A DNA stretch of 64,000 nt from AC-49 sp963766605. Its GTDB lineage: Bacteria > Actinomycetota > Thermoleophilia > Solirubrobacterales > Solirubrobacteraceae. Location of the stretch: positions 248,001 to 312,000 of the forward strand of contig CAVYAT010000005.1 in the NCBI GenBank assembly GCA_963766605.1. The letters run 5' to 3'. Numbering within the stretch: position 1 is the stretch's first letter; the number at the start of each line of letters is the position of its first letter. The notes below the pieces were generated by a model, which saw nothing but the letters and a program-made list of their open reading frames with translations, did no database searches and had not been told where the DNA came from. The translations under genes were made by a program, and so were the position numbers. Positions 14,785 through 25,745 of this stretch are shown piece after piece.

Positions 14785-15449
14785 ACGGGCGGGTCCTCTC
14801 ACTCCAGGTCGCCCGCGCCCGGCTGCTGGCGTACCGCGGCAACACCGTCAAGACCGCGATCCGCAAGCGAGCGGCCGACGGCCCAGTGCATCTGGGCGCC
14901 GACGGCTTCGACGGCGACGAGCAGGCCGACCAGACCAACCACGGCGGCCCCGACATGGCGGCGTCGTTCTTCGCCTCCGAACACCAGCGTGAGCTGTCGC
15001 AGCGCCTGGGACTCGACCTGCAACCGGGGGCCTTCGGCGAGAACCTCACGACGGAGGGCCTGGTCGAGACCGACGTCATGATCGGCGACGTTCTGGCGAT
15101 CGGCGACGCGGTCGTCGTCCAGGTCGCCCAGCCGCGCGGCCCGTGCTTCAAGGTCGCCGCGCGGCACGGCGTCAAGCAGCTGCCGGCGATCCTCGCGCTC
15201 GAGCTCATGGCCGGGTTCCTCGTACGGGTCATCACGCCGGGCCCGGTCCAGCGCGGCGACGCGATCGAGCTGCTGGCGCGCCACAGCCACGTCAGCGTCG
15301 CGGAGACACTGCGGGTCATCTACCGCGATCGCGGCGACGACGACGCGATCGCCGCCGTGCTCGCCGTCCCGCAGCTCGCGACCCAGACCGCGCAGGGCCT
15401 GCGCGCCAATCAGGACCGCCGCGCGTTGACTGCCGACGACTTCGCCTAG
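14781..15449 (+). CDS. MOSC domain protein (YiiM-like)
   Basis: A 222-residue MOSC-domain protein of the YiiM group, which in E. coli is linked to molybdenum-cofactor-dependent detoxification of N-hydroxylated bases. Visible segments are the internal QADQTNHGGPDMA, GAFGENLTTEGL and RGPCFKVAAR, where the cysteine is the conserved MOSC ligand. The C-terminal helical tail (HVSVAETLRVIYRD) is typical of YiiM. Partner of the DsbA-like gene by coupled translation. Confidence 0.88.
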   Translation: MNGRVLSLQVARARLLAYRGNTVKTAIRKRAADGPVHLGADGFDGDEQADQTNHGGPDMAASFFASEHQRELSQRLGLDLQPGAFGENLTTEGLVETDVMIGDVLAIGDAVVVQVAQPRGPCFKVAARHGVKQLPAILALELMAGFLVRVITPGPVQRGDAIELLARHSHVSVAETLRVIYRDRGDDDAIAAVLAVPQLATQTAQGLRANQDRRALTADDFA

Positions 15450-15459
15450 CGGCGTCGGC

Positions 15460-15545
15460 TATCCTGGCTGCCAGCCAAACATCGCAAGATGCATTACGAA
15501 GGGCGCGCCTACCGAAGGGCAGCGCCACCACGAAGGGAAAAACAT
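15460..15545 (+). promoter_or_regulatory. pnp promoter and structured leader
   Basis: TATCCT (15460-15465) is a plausible -10 element. It is followed by a small hairpin TGGCT/AGCCA at the expected 5' end of the mRNA, then three copies of CGAAGGG (15497, 15513, 15531). The last copy serves as the ribosome-binding site, 8 nt before the ATG. A structured leader fits the known autoregulation of pnp in other bacteria, but the mechanism here is inference. Confidence 0.4.
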
Positions 15546-17806
<2,261 letters not shown>

Positions 17807-17815
17807 GTCACCAGC

Positions 17816-19084
17816 ATGCACCGAGCTCGACTCGGGGCTGCGGGTCGTCACGGAGCGCATGCCGGGCATGCGCTCCGTGGCCCTGGGCTTCTGGATCGGG
17901 ACCGGCGGCGCCGCCGAGCGCGACGACGAGGCCGGCCTCTCGCACCTGATCGAGCACATGCTGTTCCGCGGCACGCCGCGCTACGGCTCGCAGGAGATCG
18001 ACCAGATCTTCGACGCGATGGGCGCCGAGCTGAACGCGGGCACGGGCAAGGAGACGACGTCGGTCTACTCGCGGATGCTCGACGAGCATCTGCCGCGAGC
18101 GCTCGACGTGATGGCCGACATGGTCTGGCGGCCGAGCTTCAACGAGGACGATCTCGACAACGAGCGCGCAGATCGTGCTCGAGGAGATCGCGATGTACGA
18201 GGACGACCCGCAGGACCTCGTCTTCGACGTCCTCGGCGAGGCGGTGTTCGGCGACCACCCGCTCGGCCGGGCGATCATCGGCCGCGCCGAGGTCGTGGCC
18301 GGGACGCCGGCCGGTGGGCTGCGCGCGTTCCACGACGCGCGCTACGTCCCGGGCGCGATCGTCGTCTCGGCGGCCGGCTCGGTCGACCACGACGAGCTCG
18401 TCGCACTTGTCCGCGATGCCGGGGTCGAGCGCTCCGGCGCGGCGGTGCCGGCGCTCGTCGCGCCGCCGCAGAAGACCGAGCCGCGGGTGCGCTTCTTGGC
18501 CAAGGACACCGAGCAGTACCACGTCTGCCTCGGCTCGCCGGGGCTCGCGCGCGACGACGAGCGCCGCTTCGCGCTGCGCGTGCTCGACACGATCCTCGGC
18601 GGGACGTCGTCGTCGCGCCTGTTCCAGGAGGTGCGCGAGAAGCGCGGCCTGGCCTACAGCGTCTACAGCTTCCAGTCGCTGTACCGCGGGATCGGCCAGG
18701 TCGGCCTGTACCTCGGCACGCGGCGCGACAACGTCGGGCGCGCCATGGGCGTCGTCGCCGACGAGCTGGCGCGGATCCGCGCGGACGGCGTCAGCGTCGC
18801 CGGAGCTCGATCGCGCGCGAGAGAACGTCAAGGGCCGGCTCGTGCTGTCGCTGGAGTCGACGAGCTCGCGGATGAGCCGGCTCGGCTCGAGCGTGCTCGC
18901 CGACATGCCGGTGCTCGAGATCGACGAGGTCATCGCGCGCATCGACGCCGTCACACAGGCCGACGTCGAGGCGCTGCTGGCCGAGCTGTTCGATCCTGCG
19001 CGCTTCAGCGCCGCCGGCATCGGCGTCGACGAGGACGGTGTTCCGCGAGGCGCTGGCGCCGCTCGGAGGCGCTGGTCGGCATGA
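17816..19084 (+). pseudogene. M16 family zinc metalloprotease, frameshifted
   Basis: Insulinase/processing-peptidase-type protease usually found between pnp and dapB in actinobacteria. The zinc motif HLIEHMLFRGT (HxxEH) is in the first frame, the second frame continues from MLEEIAMYEDDPQDL through GGTSSSRLFQEVREKRGLAYSVYS, and the third holds ENVKGRLVLSLEST to the end. Changes occur near 18165 and 18800, each one extra base. The start is also affected: dropping one C after the ATG at 17816 restores the frame into TELDSGLRVVTERMPGM. Two more extra Gs appear near 19038 and 19072. Confidence 0.8.
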
Positions 19085-19732
19085 TCGCGCGTCGCCGTCG
19101 CCGGCGCCGACGGGCGGATGGGCGCACGGTCTGCGAGGCAGTGCAGGGGGCGCCGACGACATGGACCTCGCCGGTCGCGCCGACCCGGCGCTCGGCGTCG
19201 CGCTGACCGACGTGCTCGGCGACGCGACGTCGTCGTCGACTTCAGCCGGCCCGACACCGCGCTGGCCAACGCGCTGGCGTGCGTCGCGGCCGGCGTGCAC
19301 GTCGTCGTCGGGACGACCGGCTTCGACATCGAGCCGCTGCGCGCGGCGTCGGGCGCCAACGTCTTCGTCGCCCCGAACTTCGCGATCGGCGCCGTGCTGA
19401 TGATGCGCTTCGCCGCCGAGGCGTCGCGGCACATGGCCAAGGCCGAGATCATCGAGCTGCACCACGACGGCAAGCTCGACGCTCCGAGCGGCACGGCGGC
19501 GCGGACGGCCGAGCTGATGGACGGCGACGTGCCGATCCACTCGGTCCGCCTGCCCGGCCTCGTCGCCCACCAGGAGGTCATCCTCGGCGACGTCGGCCAG
19601 ACGCTGACCATCCGCCACGACAGCATGTCCCGCGAGTCGTTCATGCCCGGCGTCCTGCTCGCCGTGCGCAAGGTCGCCGACCTCACGCAGTCGCCGGTCG
19701 TCGGGCTCGAGACGCTGCTCTTTGCCGAGTGA
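19081..19732 (+). pseudogene. dapB: 4-hydroxy-tetrahydrodipicolinate reductase, multiply frameshifted at the 5' end
   Basis: Second step of the DAP/lysine branch. The downstream part is intact in one frame from VVVDFSRPDT through VVVGTTGFD, the catalytic ELHHDGKLDAPSGTA and the C-terminal HDSMSRESFMPG. The first 150 bases encode the dinucleotide fold (a GADGRMG-like loop, TVCEAV, DDMDLAGRADP) only if about four single-base changes are made, near 19090, 19123, 19152 and 19225. The corrected protein would be about 217 residues. The next gene overlaps its stop by 4 bp. Confidence 0.8.
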
Positions 19733-20175
19733 TACGGCCCGCCGCACGCGAGGACCTGGGGGCGATGGCCGGCCTTCACGTGCGGTCGGCACGGCGGGCC
19801 TACGGTGACTTTCTCGAGCCCGAGTTGATGGACCAGCTCGACGAAGCCGAGCTGGCCGAGCGGTTTCGCGCGTCGTTCGACGATCCCGGGCGCCGCGCCT
19901 GGGTGTGGGACCAGGGGGGGATGATCGCCGGCCATGCGGTGGTCGTCGACGACGATCTGCGCCTGCTCTACGTCGACCCGATCGCCCAGGGCGCCGGCGT
20001 CGGCACCGCGCTGCTGCGCCACGCCCATCAGCACGGCGCCCGCGTGCTACGCGTCCTGGCCGAGAACGCGCCGGCGCGGGCGTTCTACGAGAGCCGGGGA
20101 TGGGTCGTCGCCGGCGATGGCGAGTCCTGGGAGAGCCACGCCACCGTCCTCTACCGCGCCCCCGGCGAGTGCTGA
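19729..20175 (+). CDS. GNAT-family N-acetyltransferase
   Basis: A 148-residue GNAT protein of unknown substrate. It begins IRPAAREDLGAMAGLHV, has the RRAYGDFLEPELMDQL segment found in GNATs of the phosphinothricin/ribosomal-alanine type, and the acetyl-CoA loop VDPIAQGAGVGTALL followed by APARAFYESRGW. The GTG overlaps the dapB TGA, and its own stop overlaps the next small gene, so the three are translationally linked. Confidence 0.8.
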   Translation: MIRPAAREDLGAMAGLHVRSARRAYGDFLEPELMDQLDEAELAERFRASFDDPGRRAWVWDQGGMIAGHAVVVDDDLRLLYVDPIAQGAGVGTALLRHAHQHGARVLRVLAENAPARAFYESRGWVVAGDGESWESHATVLYRAPGEC

Positions 20176-20483
20176 TCGCCGTCACCGACCATGCCGCCGA
20201 GCGCTTCCGTCAGCGCATCGGATCCAGCAGCGGCGAGGTCGACGTCAAGCCCGAGATCGTGCGCCGGGTGGCGGCAGCGGTCGAGGCCGGGCGCATCGAG
20301 GAGCTCGAACGCGGCAACGCCCGCGTGCGTGACCTGCGCGATCGCTCGCTCATCTACGTCTGTCGCCGCGAGGGCGCCGAGCTGATCGTCGTCACGCTGT
20401 GGGAGCGCGACGATGGGGTCGGCGGGGCGCGCGTGCCGCGCCGCTTCACCGACGCGCTGCGCCGCGACGACGACCGTCAGTGA
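20169..20483 (+). CDS. Uncharacterised small protein
   Basis: A 104-residue protein starting at GTG 20169. It has an N-terminal DHAAERFRQRIG segment, a helix rich in Arg and Glu and two short strands (SLIYVCRREG, ELIVVTLW), an arrangement reminiscent of the DUF4258/RelE-like small fold. No catalytic motif is recognised. It is coupled to the upstream GNAT gene (7-bp overlap) and overlaps the convergent RTX gene by 7 bp. Function unknown. Confidence 0.6.
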   Translation: MLIAVTDHAAERFRQRIGSSSGEVDVKPEIVRRVAAAVEAGRIEELERGNARVRDLRDRSLIYVCRREGAELIVVTLWERDDGVGGARVPRRFTDALRRDDDRQ

Positions 20484-21307
20484 TGGTGCTTGTGCGCGCG
20501 GTGCACGTGCTCGCAGTCGCTTGACACGACGTCGTTGGCGTCGACGAACGCCTTGTCGGCGCCAGGGCCGCACGTGATGTGGTCGATGTAGCCGTCGTGC
20601 CCGTTGATGTCGTCGTTGCCGGGACCGCCGCTGAGCACGTCGGCGCCCGGGCCGCCGACGATGACGTCGTTGCCGGTGCCGCCCTCGACCTTGTCGGCGC
20701 CCGCGCCGCCGTGGAGGTTGTCGTTGCCCGCGTCGCCACCGAGCACGTCGTTGCCGGAGCCGCCGGTGATGCCGTCGTTGCCGGAGCCGCCGGTGATGAC
20801 GTCGTTGCCGGAGCCGCCGGCCAGGCGGTCCCTGCCGGGCCCGGCGGCGATCGTGTCGTTGCCGGCCTGGCCGGACGCGTAGTTGTTCCCGGCGCCGGTG
20901 CTCAGCTGATCGTTGCCGCCGCCGCCGGTCAGGTGGTCGTTGCCGGTTCCCCCGTCGACGGTGTCGTTGCCCGAACCGCCGAGCTCGAGGTCGTTGCCGG
21001 CGTCGCCGGTGATCTTGTCGTTGCCGCCCTGGCCCGACAGCCGGTCGTTGCCCGGACCGCCGTCGATCACGTCGTCGCCACCGCCGGCCGCGACCTCGTC
21101 GCTGCCGAGGCCGAGCATGAACGTCTCCGCCTTCGCCGTGCCGCCGCACACGTCGGGCTTGGGCGAGCCGCAGCTCGACAGGGGGGGCGCGGGAGTGGTG
21201 GTCGTCGGCGCGGGCGTCGTCGATGGCGTCGTCGTGACGGCGACGGCGAGCGTCGGCGCGACGATGAGCGCCAACGCGACTGGGACCACGGCGAAGCGGG
21301 CGCGCAT
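20477..21307 (-). CDS. Secreted RTX-type calcium-binding repeat protein
   Basis: A 276-residue exported protein. It has an N-terminal signal peptide (MRARFAVVPVALALIVAP), a Thr/Pro linker and then about twenty nonapeptide repeats of the form GGxGNDxxx (for example GGSGNDVIT, GGPGNDRLS), which bind calcium in a parallel beta-roll. The C-terminus has two cysteines and a His-rich end (HVHRAHKHHH). RTX proteins normally leave through type I secretion with a C-terminal signal; this one carries a Sec signal and no obvious type I genes are nearby. No enzymatic domain is present. Confidence 0.85.
   Translation of the reverse strand: MRARFAVVPVALALIVAPTLAVAVTTTPSTTPAPTTTTPAPPLSSCGSPKPDVCGGTAKAETFMLGLGSDEVAAGGGDDVIDGGPGNDRLSGQGGNDKITGDAGNDLELGGSGNDTVDGGTGNDHLTGGGGNDQLSTGAGNNYASGQAGNDTIAAGPGRDRLAGGSGNDVITGGSGNDGITGGSGNDVLGGDAGNDNLHGGAGADKVEGGTGNDVIVGGPGADVLSGGPGNDDINGHDGYIDHITCGPGADKAFVDANDVVSSDCEHVHRAHKHHH
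20572..21118 (-). repeat. 27-bp repeat array encoding RTX nonapeptides
   Basis: The DNA repeats with a 27-bp period. The most alike units (20751-20830) encode three nearly identical GGSGND nonapeptides. Degenerate units on both sides suggest growth by local duplication. Confidence 0.8.
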
Positions 21308-21316
21308 CGGACTGTC

Positions 21317-21322
21317 AGGCTA
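21317..21322 (-). promoter_or_regulatory. -10 hexamer TAGCCT for the RTX gene
   Basis: TAGCCT on the minus strand stands 9 nt before the ATG at 21307 with no ribosome-binding site between; leaderless-type promoter. Confidence 0.4.
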
Positions 21323-21370
21323 CCCGCCGCGGGGACACCGGACAAGTTCCTGGTGTGTGCGCGGCGGGCG

Positions 21371-23104
21371 CTACGCGGCGAGCTTGAGCGAGCGCCGGGC
21401 CGCCGGCTGGGGCCACGGCTCGGCCGGGCGGGCGAGCAGGAAACCCTGCAACAGCGGCACGCCGATCTGACTCAGCGTGCGCAGCTCGTCCTCGGTTTCG
21501 ATCCCCTCGGCGATCAGCAGCGCCTCGGTCGCCGAGGCGTAGCTGTTCATCGCGGCGACGAGCGACGCCCGCGTCGGGTCGGCGTCGAGGCCCTGGACGA
21601 GACTGCGGTCGAGCTTGAGGTAGGCGGGGCGCAGGGTGGCGAGCTGGCCGAGCCCGGAGTAGCCCGCGCCGATGTCGTCGACGGCGAACAGGACGCCGCG
21701 GTCGCGCAGGTCGGCAATGGCCTGGAACATGACCTCGTTGTCGGAGGCCAGGGCCTCCTCGGTCACCTCGACGATCAGGTTGCCCAGGTCCTGGCGCGCG
21801 GCGAGCAGCCTGGCGACGATCGCGTCGCACAGCATCGGCACCGACAAGTTCACCGTCAGCCGCGTGCCCGGCGGAACGTCGTCGAGCAGGTCGAGCGTCT
21901 TGCGCAGGCAGGCGATCTCGAGCTCGGGGCGCATGCCGAGCTCCTCGGCCAGCTCGAACCAGTGCAGCGGGCCCTGACCGCCCTCGAAGCGGGCCAGCGC
22001 CTCGTAGCCGTGGACCGTGCCGGCGAACGTGTTGACGATCGGCTGGACCGCCATCCACAGGCCGTTGCCTTCGACGATCTGGGCGAGCGCATGCCGCGCG
22101 CCGCCGCTGCCACCGCCGGTCAGCGGGTCGCCGGCGTACAGCGAGGCGCGGTTCTTGCCGGTGCGCTTGGCGATCCGCAGCGCGACGTCGGCGGCGCCGA
22201 GCAGCGCCTCGGCGTCGTTGCCGTCGCGCGGGCCGTTGGCGATGCCGATCGAAGCGGTGATCCGCTCGGCTGCGCCGACTGCGTCGATCGACTCCAGCAG
22301 CTCCGCCGCGTGGTTGGTCCCGTCGCCGCCGAACCCGATGACCGCCATCACGTCACCATCGATGCGCCCGAGGACGTCGCCGGGCTGAAGGTGGGCTTCG
22401 ATGGTGGCGGAGAACGCCTGCAGCAGCGCATCGCCGGCCGCGTGGCCGCGGCGCTTGTTGACGTGGCCGAAGTCGTCGAGGTCGATGAGCATCACGTAGA
22501 GCGACGTGGCGGCGCCCGCGCTGCCGGCCAACGCGTCGAGCTCGCGCCGTAGGGCAGAGCCCGACAACACACCGGTCAGCGCGTCGTGGTCGGCCGCATA
22601 GCGGGTCTGTTCCAACAGCTCCGCGGTCTCGCGAGTGACCCGTCCGGTGGCCAGCAGCAGGGCCAGTGTGCAGGCCAGCAGCGCGACGTTCTCGGGCGTC
22701 AGTGTCCCAGTCGTGATCAGCGGCGACACCAGCACCGCGGCGACGATCACCCGGGCGACGCGCCCGACGCGGCCGCCGCGTGCCAGAACTCCGACGGCGG
22801 CGGCGACGAGCCAGATCATCGAGATCGGGGTGATCGTGCCGTGGCCGAAGCCCACGATCAGCACCACGGCGAGGCACGAGACCGGCTCTTCGACGCGGAG
22901 CCAGCGGTCATCCTCGGTCGAGAAAACGACCAGGCCGCTCAGGAAGATCACGCCACAACCGATCGCCGCGGTCACCGGGTTGGGGACGATCGTCGGCCAG
23001 CCGACCACGAGCAGCGCGCCGAGCAGCGCGACGGTGATCCTGAATCGCGCCGCGTAGTGCCGTGCGCGCAGCACCGCATCCGTGGGGAGAGGACGCGAAG
23101 GCAT
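21371..23104 (-). CDS. Membrane-anchored EAL phosphodiesterase with degenerate GGDEF domain
   Basis: A 577-residue signalling protein. Residues 20 to about 160 form several membrane helices (for example ITVALLGALLVVGW, ALLACTLALLLATG). A GGDEF-type domain follows (DHDALTGVL, DLDDFGHVNKRRGHAAGD), but the active-site motif is RIDGD near residue 248, so cyclase activity is unlikely. The EAL domain is intact in its signature residues: GYEALARF near 365, NLSVPML, EVTEEAL, DDIGAGYSG, LKLDRSLV and EGIETEDEL. It probably hydrolyses cyclic di-GMP, with the GGDEF part as a regulatory module. Confidence 0.88.
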   Translation of the reverse strand: MPSRPLPTDAVLRARHYAARFRITVALLGALLVVGWPTIVPNPVTAAIGCGVIFLSGLVVFSTEDDRWLRVEEPVSCLAVVLIVGFGHGTITPISMIWLVAAAVGVLARGGRVGRVARVIVAAVLVSPLITTGTLTPENVALLACTLALLLATGRVTRETAELLEQTRYAADHDALTGVLSGSALRRELDALAGSAGAATSLYVMLIDLDDFGHVNKRRGHAAGDALLQAFSATIEAHLQPGDVLGRIDGDVMAVIGFGGDGTNHAAELLESIDAVGAAERITASIGIANGPRDGNDAEALLGAADVALRIAKRTGKNRASLYAGDPLTGGGSGGARHALAQIVEGNGLWMAVQPIVNTFAGTVHGYEALARFEGGQGPLHWFELAEELGMRPELEIACLRKTLDLLDDVPPGTRLTVNLSVPMLCDAIVARLLAARQDLGNLIVEVTEEALASDNEVMFQAIADLRDRGVLFAVDDIGAGYSGLGQLATLRPAYLKLDRSLVQGLDADPTRASLVAAMNSYASATEALLIAEGIETEDELRTLSQIGVPLLQGFLLARPAEPWPQPAARRSLKLAA

Positions 23105-23202
23105 CTTCCATGTATATCGGCCGGTGCGGGGGGACTTTCACCCCACCGCAGAGCGCTCGTCCGCCAACTGCGCGCAGAGCGGGGACGTGGGATGATGGGG
23201 TG

Positions 23203-24063
23203 GTGGGAGCCCTCGGTACCGTAATCACGGCGATCGTGACGCCGTTCAGCGACGACCTCAGCGTCGACGAGGACGCGTTCGTCGAGCTCATGCACCACCT
23301 GGCCGAGCACGGCTCGGACGGGTTCGTCGTCTGCGGCACGACCGGTGAGGCTTCGACGATGTCCGACGACGAGCACCTGCGGGTGATCGAGCTCGCGGTC
23401 GCCGAGCGTCCGGCCGGCGTGACGATCATCGGCGGCACGGGGTCAAACGACACGGCCCACGCCGTCCACCTGACCCAGCGCGCGACCGCGCTCGGGGTCG
23501 ACGCGACGCTCAGCGTCACGCCGTACTACAACCGGCCGAGCCCGCTCGGGATCACCCGTCACTACGAGGAGATCGCGCGGGCCACCGACCGCCCGATCAT
23601 GCTCTACAACATCCCGCTGCGCACCGGGACGAACATCCCGCCCGACCTCCTGGCCGAGCTGGCGCAGATCGAGAACGTCAGCGCCGTCAAGCAGGCCAAC
23701 CCCAGCGAGCTGCAGCTGATCGACGGGCTCGAGATCTACGCGGGCAACGACGAGACGTTCCGCCCGACGCTCGACATGGGCGGCGCCGGCGGGATCCTCA
23801 CGGCCAGCCACGTCGTCGGCGACGAGATGCGCCGGATGGTCGACGAGCCCGAGAACCGCGCCGAGATCGATGCGTCGCTGCACGACGTCTACAAGACGCT
23901 GTTCATCACCGCGAGCCCGACCGCCACGAAGGCGGCCCTGAACCTGATGGGCCTGCGCGCCGGCACGCTGCGGCTGCCGCTGGTCGAGGCGACCGAGGAT
24001 GAGCTTGCGCAGGTCCGCGCGATGCTCGAACGCCACGGCCGACTGGAGAACGCGACAGCTTGA
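23203..24063 (+). CDS. dapA: 4-hydroxy-tetrahydrodipicolinate synthase
   Basis: Condenses pyruvate with aspartate semialdehyde, entry to DAP/lysine synthesis. The 286-residue TIM barrel has GTTGEASTMSDDEH, the catalytic-triad tyrosine region SVTPYYNRPS, the Schiff-base lysine in SAVKQANPSEL and GAGGILTASHV. GTG 23203 is preferred; the in-frame GTG just before it (23200) is possible. Followed by rnj with a 4-bp overlap, the conserved dapA-rnj arrangement. Confidence 0.93.
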   Translation: MGALGTVITAIVTPFSDDLSVDEDAFVELMHHLAEHGSDGFVVCGTTGEASTMSDDEHLRVIELAVAERPAGVTIIGGTGSNDTAHAVHLTQRATALGVDATLSVTPYYNRPSPLGITRHYEEIARATDRPIMLYNIPLRTGTNIPPDLLAELAQIENVSAVKQANPSELQLIDGLEIYAGNDETFRPTLDMGGAGGILTASHVVGDEMRRMVDEPENRAEIDASLHDVYKTLFITASPTATKAALNLMGLRAGTLRLPLVEATEDELAQVRAMLERHGRLENATA

Positions 24064-25727
24064 GCTCGACGTTGCGCGTCCTGCCGCTCGGCGGTCTGGG
24101 CGAGATCGGGAAGAACATGACGGTCGTCGAGTACGACGACCGGATCATCGTCGTGGACGTCGGGCTGCGCTTCCCGACGCCGGAGATGATGGGCATCGAT
24201 CTCGTGCTGCCCGACTTCTCCTACCTGCGCGAGCGCATCGACGACATCGAGGCGATCGTCGTGACCCACGGCCACGAGGACCATCTCGGCGCGTTGCCAT
24301 TCGTGATCCGTGAGCTGGGCATCGAGAACGTGCCGCCGGTCTACGGCGGAAAGCTGACCGCGGCGATGGCCCGCTCCAAGCTCGACGAGCACCGCCTGCG
24401 CGATGTCGACGTCCAGGAGGTCGACGCCGGCGACACGCTCGACCTCGGGCCGTTCGACGTCGAGCTGATCCACATGACGCACTCGATTCCCGACGCGATG
24501 GCCGTCGCGCTGACCTGCGAGCTCGGCACGACGCTGATCACCGGCGACTACAAGTTCGACCAGACGCCGGTCGATGGCAACCCGGCCGACGTGTCGCGAC
24601 TCGCCGAGCTCGGCTCAGAGGGCGTGCTGCTGCTGTGCGGCGACTCGACCAACGTGGATCGCCCGGGCTTCTCGCCCAGCGAGTCGATCGTCGGCCCCAA
24701 GCTCGAGGAGCTGTTCGCCCGCTGCGAGGGGCGGATCGTCGTGACGTCGTTCGCGTCGAACATCCACCGCGTGCAGCAGGTCGTCGATGCCGCGGCGGCC
24801 AACAACCGCAAGGTGTCCCTGGTCGGGCGCTCGATGCGCAAGAACGTCAACATCGGCCGCTCGCTGGGCCACATCGAGGTCCCCGAGGGGTTGCTCGTCC
24901 AGCCGCGCGAGATCGACGACTTTCCTGACGAGCGGATCGTCATCATCTCGACCGGTTCCCAGGGCGAGCCGCTCAGCGCGCTGCGGCGCATGGCTCATCG
25001 CGACCACCCGCAGGTCGAGCTGCACGACGGCGACACGGTCGTCTTCTCGGCGACGCCGATCCCGGGCAACGAGCGCGCGGTCAACGAAACCGTCGACCGC
25101 CTGTACCACATCGGCTGCGACGTGATCACGACGCGCGACGCCGAGATCCACGCCTCGGGGCACGGCTACGCCGAGGAGGTCAAGCTGATGCTGAACCTCG
25201 TGCGTCCACGCTACGTGATGCCGTTCCACGGCGACCACAAGCGCATCCACCTGCACGGCAAGCTGGCCGAGGCGGTCGGGATCGACCCTGGCGCGGTGTT
25301 CCGCGGCGAGAACGGACTGCCGCTCGAGCTCAACGCCGACCGCGCGCGGTTCGGCGATCGCGAGCGCAGCGGCATGGTGTTCGTCGACGGCATGGAGATC
25401 GGCGACCCGACCGATGTCGCGCTGCGCGACCGGCGGATGCTGAGCGCCGACGGCATCTTCGTGGTCGTCGCGACGGTCTCCGAGCAGGACGGCTCGTCGG
25501 TGGCCGAGCCGGAGGTGATCTTCCGCGGCGTGCCCTATCCCGAGGACGCCAACTCGCTGCTGGCCGACCTGCGCGAGTGCGTCGAGGGCTCGCTCGAGCG
25601 CGCCGCGGGCGAGGAGATCCGCGAGATCGATCTGCTGGAGAAGATCCTCCACGACGACCTCGCGGCGTTCGTGTACGACCGGCTCAAGCGCCGCCCGATG
25701 GTGCTGCCGGTCGTCGTGGAGGTATAG
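24060..25727 (+). CDS. rnj: Ribonuclease J
   Basis: Metallo-beta-lactamase-fold RNase with endo- and 5'-exonuclease activity. 555 residues from a TTG that overlaps the dapA stop. The beta-lactamase motif is THGHEDHLGA, followed by GDYKFD, GDSTNVDRPG, the beta-CASP region (SFASNIHRVQQV, STGSQGEPLSALRRMA) and ASGHGYAEEVKLML. The C-terminal domain ends in YDRLKRRPMVLPVVVEV. Functional neighbour of pnp in RNA decay. Confidence 0.94.
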   Translation: MSSTLRVLPLGGLGEIGKNMTVVEYDDRIIVVDVGLRFPTPEMMGIDLVLPDFSYLRERIDDIEAIVVTHGHEDHLGALPFVIRELGIENVPPVYGGKLTAAMARSKLDEHRLRDVDVQEVDAGDTLDLGPFDVELIHMTHSIPDAMAVALTCELGTTLITGDYKFDQTPVDGNPADVSRLAELGSEGVLLLCGDSTNVDRPGFSPSESIVGPKLEELFARCEGRIVVTSFASNIHRVQQVVDAAAANNRKVSLVGRSMRKNVNIGRSLGHIEVPEGLLVQPREIDDFPDERIVIISTGSQGEPLSALRRMAHRDHPQVELHDGDTVVFSATPIPGNERAVNETVDRLYHIGCDVITTRDAEIHASGHGYAEEVKLMLNLVRPRYVMPFHGDHKRIHLHGKLAEAVGIDPGAVFRGENGLPLELNADRARFGDRERSGMVFVDGMEIGDPTDVALRDRRMLSADGIFVVVATVSEQDGSSVAEPEVIFRGVPYPEDANSLLADLRECVEGSLERAAGEEIREIDLLEKILHDDLAAFVYDRLKRRPMVLPVVVEV

Positions 25728-25728
25728 C

Positions 25729-25745
25729 GGGCTCTGGCGGAGCCC
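25729..25745. terminator. Stem-loop between rnj and the convergent VOC gene
   Basis: GGGCTC-TGGCG-GAGCCC forms a 6-bp hairpin directly after the rnj stop and includes the last base of the opposite gene's stop codon. There is no T-tract, so termination strength is uncertain. Confidence 0.35.

Noticed and set aside
20572..21118. CRISPR-like repeat array
   Set aside because: The 27-bp repeats have no unique spacers and translate to RTX nonapeptides.
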